From: Desulfobacterales bacterium | GTDB lineage: Bacteria; Desulfobacterota; Desulfobacteria; Desulfobacterales; RPRI01 | Reading direction: 5' to 3' | Assembly (NCBI GenBank): GCA_030689795.1 | Contig: JAUYEO010000166.1 | Span: 1-23,810, forward strand | Length of the DNA: 23,810 nt | Shown: piece by piece, positions 22,447 to 23,810 of the stretch | How the letters are laid out: the number at the start of each line of letters is the position of its first letter | Numbering within the stretch: position 1 is the stretch's first letter | The notes under the pieces: model-generated | Seen by the model: only the letters and a program-made list of their open reading frames with translations | Told to the model about the DNA's origin: nothing | Databases searched by the model: none | Position numbers and translations under genes: made by a program

Positions 22447-23352
22447 TTATTTTTTATCCCCGAACAGTTCCGGATGAATCAACTTAACCAGCGCCTCCAG
22501 GCCGTCAACAAGGCGAGGTGACGGGCGGTCAAAGAGATCGGAATCGGCTCTGTAGATGCGCTTATTGCGGACTGCTGGAATCTGCGGCCATTTATTCCAT
22601 TCCGCCAGGACCTGCTCAAACGCATCGCTTCTTGTCATGGATGTAATAATGACTACATCCGGGGAAAGCGCAATAAGTTGTTCCCGGCTGAAGCGCGGGT
22701 AAGGTGTATCTCCTGCCGTCACATTTATGCCTCCTGCCAGCATAATGATCTCATGGATATATGTCCGGGTGCCTACAGATACGACAGGCGCTGCGCCTAT
22801 CTGGAAAAAAACTCTGGGTTTGTGAGATGTTGCAGCAACAAGCTCCCTTACGTGCCTTATTCGGGAACGCATATTTTTAACCAGAATATCCGCCCTCTCC
22901 TCTGCGCCGAGAAGACCGCTTATCGAAAGAATCGTTTCCATCACAGAGTCAAGGTTTCTCGGATCGACGGCATAAACCGGTATTCCGAAAGATTCCAGCC
23001 GGTCAGAAACATGTTTTGGATTTCCGTCTTTTATTGCAATACACAGGTCAGGTTTTAAGGAAACGATTTTTTCGAGGTCGAGTCCTACGTATGAGCCAAC
23101 TTTGGGAAGCAGCCTTGCTTCAACTGGAAAATCGCAATGGAGTGTCACCCCTTTTAAGCGATTTTCGCTATTCAGGGCAAAAATGATTTCTGTGATGTTG
23201 GGCGCCAGCGATATAATCCTTCGGGGATTTTCCGGGACAATAACTTTTCGTCCCAACTGATCGGTCACTATCCCGGCGAATGCTTCAGGGAGTCCTGCAA
23301 GACCAAGCAAGGTAATTATCAGGGAAATAATCAGGGGGCGAAATAATTTCAT
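22447..23352 (-). CDS. btuF: BtuF-like periplasmic corrinoid-binding protein
   Basis: The 301-residue protein starts with a signal peptide (MKLFRPLIISLIITLLGLAG, cleaved near AFA-G). It has the helical-backbone metal/vitamin receptor fold, with ENPRRIISLAPNITEIIFAL, KVGSYVGLDLEKIVSLKPDL and a C-lobe segment FSREQLIALSPDVVIITSM. It has no lipobox, so it should be soluble in the periplasm. It hands the ligand to BtuC-BtuD. The ATG at 23352 was chosen because the mature fold and signal peptide begin there; a TTG ten codons earlier has no ribosome site. The ATG itself also lacks a strong site. Only 63 bp separate it from the upstream kinase gene, and no riboswitch precedes it. Confidence 0.87.
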   Translation of the reverse strand: MKLFRPLIISLIITLLGLAGLPEAFAGIVTDQLGRKVIVPENPRRIISLAPNITEIIFALNSENRLKGVTLHCDFPVEARLLPKVGSYVGLDLEKIVSLKPDLCIAIKDGNPKHVSDRLESFGIPVYAVDPRNLDSVMETILSISGLLGAEERADILVKNMRSRIRHVRELVAATSHKPRVFFQIGAAPVVSVGTRTYIHEIIMLAGGINVTAGDTPYPRFSREQLIALSPDVVIITSMTRSDAFEQVLAEWNKWPQIPAVRNKRIYRADSDLFDRPSPRLVDGLEALVKLIHPELFGDKK

Positions 23353-23415
23353 GTTTAGGATATTATTAACAGGAATCCGCAATTCAGTTGAAATTGTTTA
23401 CAGTGATCGGGCTTT

Positions 23416-23810
23416 TTATTGCCCATGGAGAATTTCGTTGAGTTTAGCAGAAAGTTTGTTCACGTTAAACGGCTTTTGAATAAAACCGTTACAGCCTTTT
23501 TCCATTATTCCCGTAGCCTGGTCATTGAGAGCATAACCACTTGAGAGCAATACCTTCACATCAGGATTTATCTCCCTGATTCTTTCAAATACTACGCTTC
23601 CGGTCATATCGGGCATTATCATATCAAGAACAACAAGATCAATTTTATCCCTGTTTTTTTCGTAAATATCAACAGCCTCTTTCCCTCCGGTTGCGATAAT
23701 GACATCGTATCCCAGTTTTTTTAATATTGCCTGACCCACATCAATTATCATTTTCTCATCGTCAACAAACAGAATTGTTCCGGTTCCTGAAATACGCCTG
23801 TCAGTTTCTT
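23416..23810 (-). CDS. receiver domain, C-terminal end of a probable hybrid histidine kinase (partial at window edge)
   Basis: The frame is open to the window edge, so its start is not visible. The visible part contains a complete receiver domain: the acidic pair in TILFVDDEKM, the phosphorylated aspartate in LVVLDMIMPDMTG, the switch serine in LLSSGYA and the lysine in GFIQKPF. It then ends with LSAKLNEILHGQ. Residues before the domain (ETDRRISGTG) look like an inter-domain linker. That favours a hybrid sensor kinase over a stand-alone response regulator. An internal ATG at 23751 falls after the acidic pair and cannot be the true start. Any link to corrinoid sensing is unsupported. Confidence 0.85.
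   Translation of the reverse strand, partial: ETDRRISGTGTILFVDDEKMIIDVGQAILKKLGYDVIIATGGKEAVDIYEKNRDKIDLVVLDMIMPDMTGSVVFERIREINPDVKVLLSSGYALNDQATGIMEKGCNGFIQKPFNVNKLSAKLNEILHGQ

Noticed and set aside
23404..23424. GGGC/GCCC hairpin after the kinase stop as a terminator
   Set aside because: The stem is only 4 bp and no T-run follows it on the minus strand.
1..23810. CRISPR array, insertion sequence, prophage or rRNA/tRNA genes
   Set aside because: I saw no regularly spaced repeats, transposase, integrase, phage genes or structural RNA genes other than the riboswitch.

Overview
The window looks like a piece of a Desulfobacterota/deltaproteobacterial-type chromosome. The evidence is the mix of genes: a hybrid-kinase receiver domain, a DUF362 protein, a five-domain S1 protein, RecC, and cobalamin salvage genes with a corrinoid TonB system. 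Lineage is inferred from protein style only. Every convincing gene lies on the minus strand, so the window is described from high to low coordinates.

Region 1 (23810-20643): the C-terminal receiver domain of a probable hybrid histidine kinase runs off the window edge. A btuF-btuC-btuD corrinoid ABC importer follows. Region 2 (20496-19641): an AT-richer, toxin-antitoxin-like pair, consisting of a DUF6036-type nucleotidyltransferase and a 119-residue partner, sits inside the B12 locus. Region 3 (about 19500-9877): a promoter, a well-conserved cobalamin riboswitch and an intrinsic terminator precede a long, tightly packed operon. Its order is btuB, cbiR-like remodelling enzyme, glutaminase-less asparagine-synthase-like ATPase, DUF71/COG2102 ATPase, cobO stub, cbiB, cobD, cobU, cobT, cobS, then a cobC stub. 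Region 4 (9641-7871): exbB-exbD-tonB, probably the energy source for BtuB. Region 5 (7637-15): a hotdog thioesterase with repeat-like DNA in its leader, a DUF362 gene split by an in-frame stop, an orphan recC, a small acyltransferase, an S1-domain protein and a 59-residue conserved small protein.

The B12 block reads as uptake plus remodelling. BtuB/ExbBD-TonB and BtuFCD import corrinoids. The CbiR-like enzyme removes the foreign lower ligand. CbiB and CobD supply the aminopropanol phosphate arm, and CobU, CobT and CobS rebuild the nucleotide loop. No corrin-ring synthesis gene is present in the window.

The most interesting part is the pair of adjacent PP-loop ATPases between cbiR and cbiB. 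Both belong to families that make amide bonds, and neither has an assigned place in the classical salvage route. The operon also carries two recognisable gene stubs, cobO (adenosyltransferase) and cobC (alpha-ribazole phosphatase). Each keeps only its N-terminal motif and then runs into unrelated sequence. The first 16 residues of the asparagine-synthase-like protein resemble the CobO N-terminus as well.
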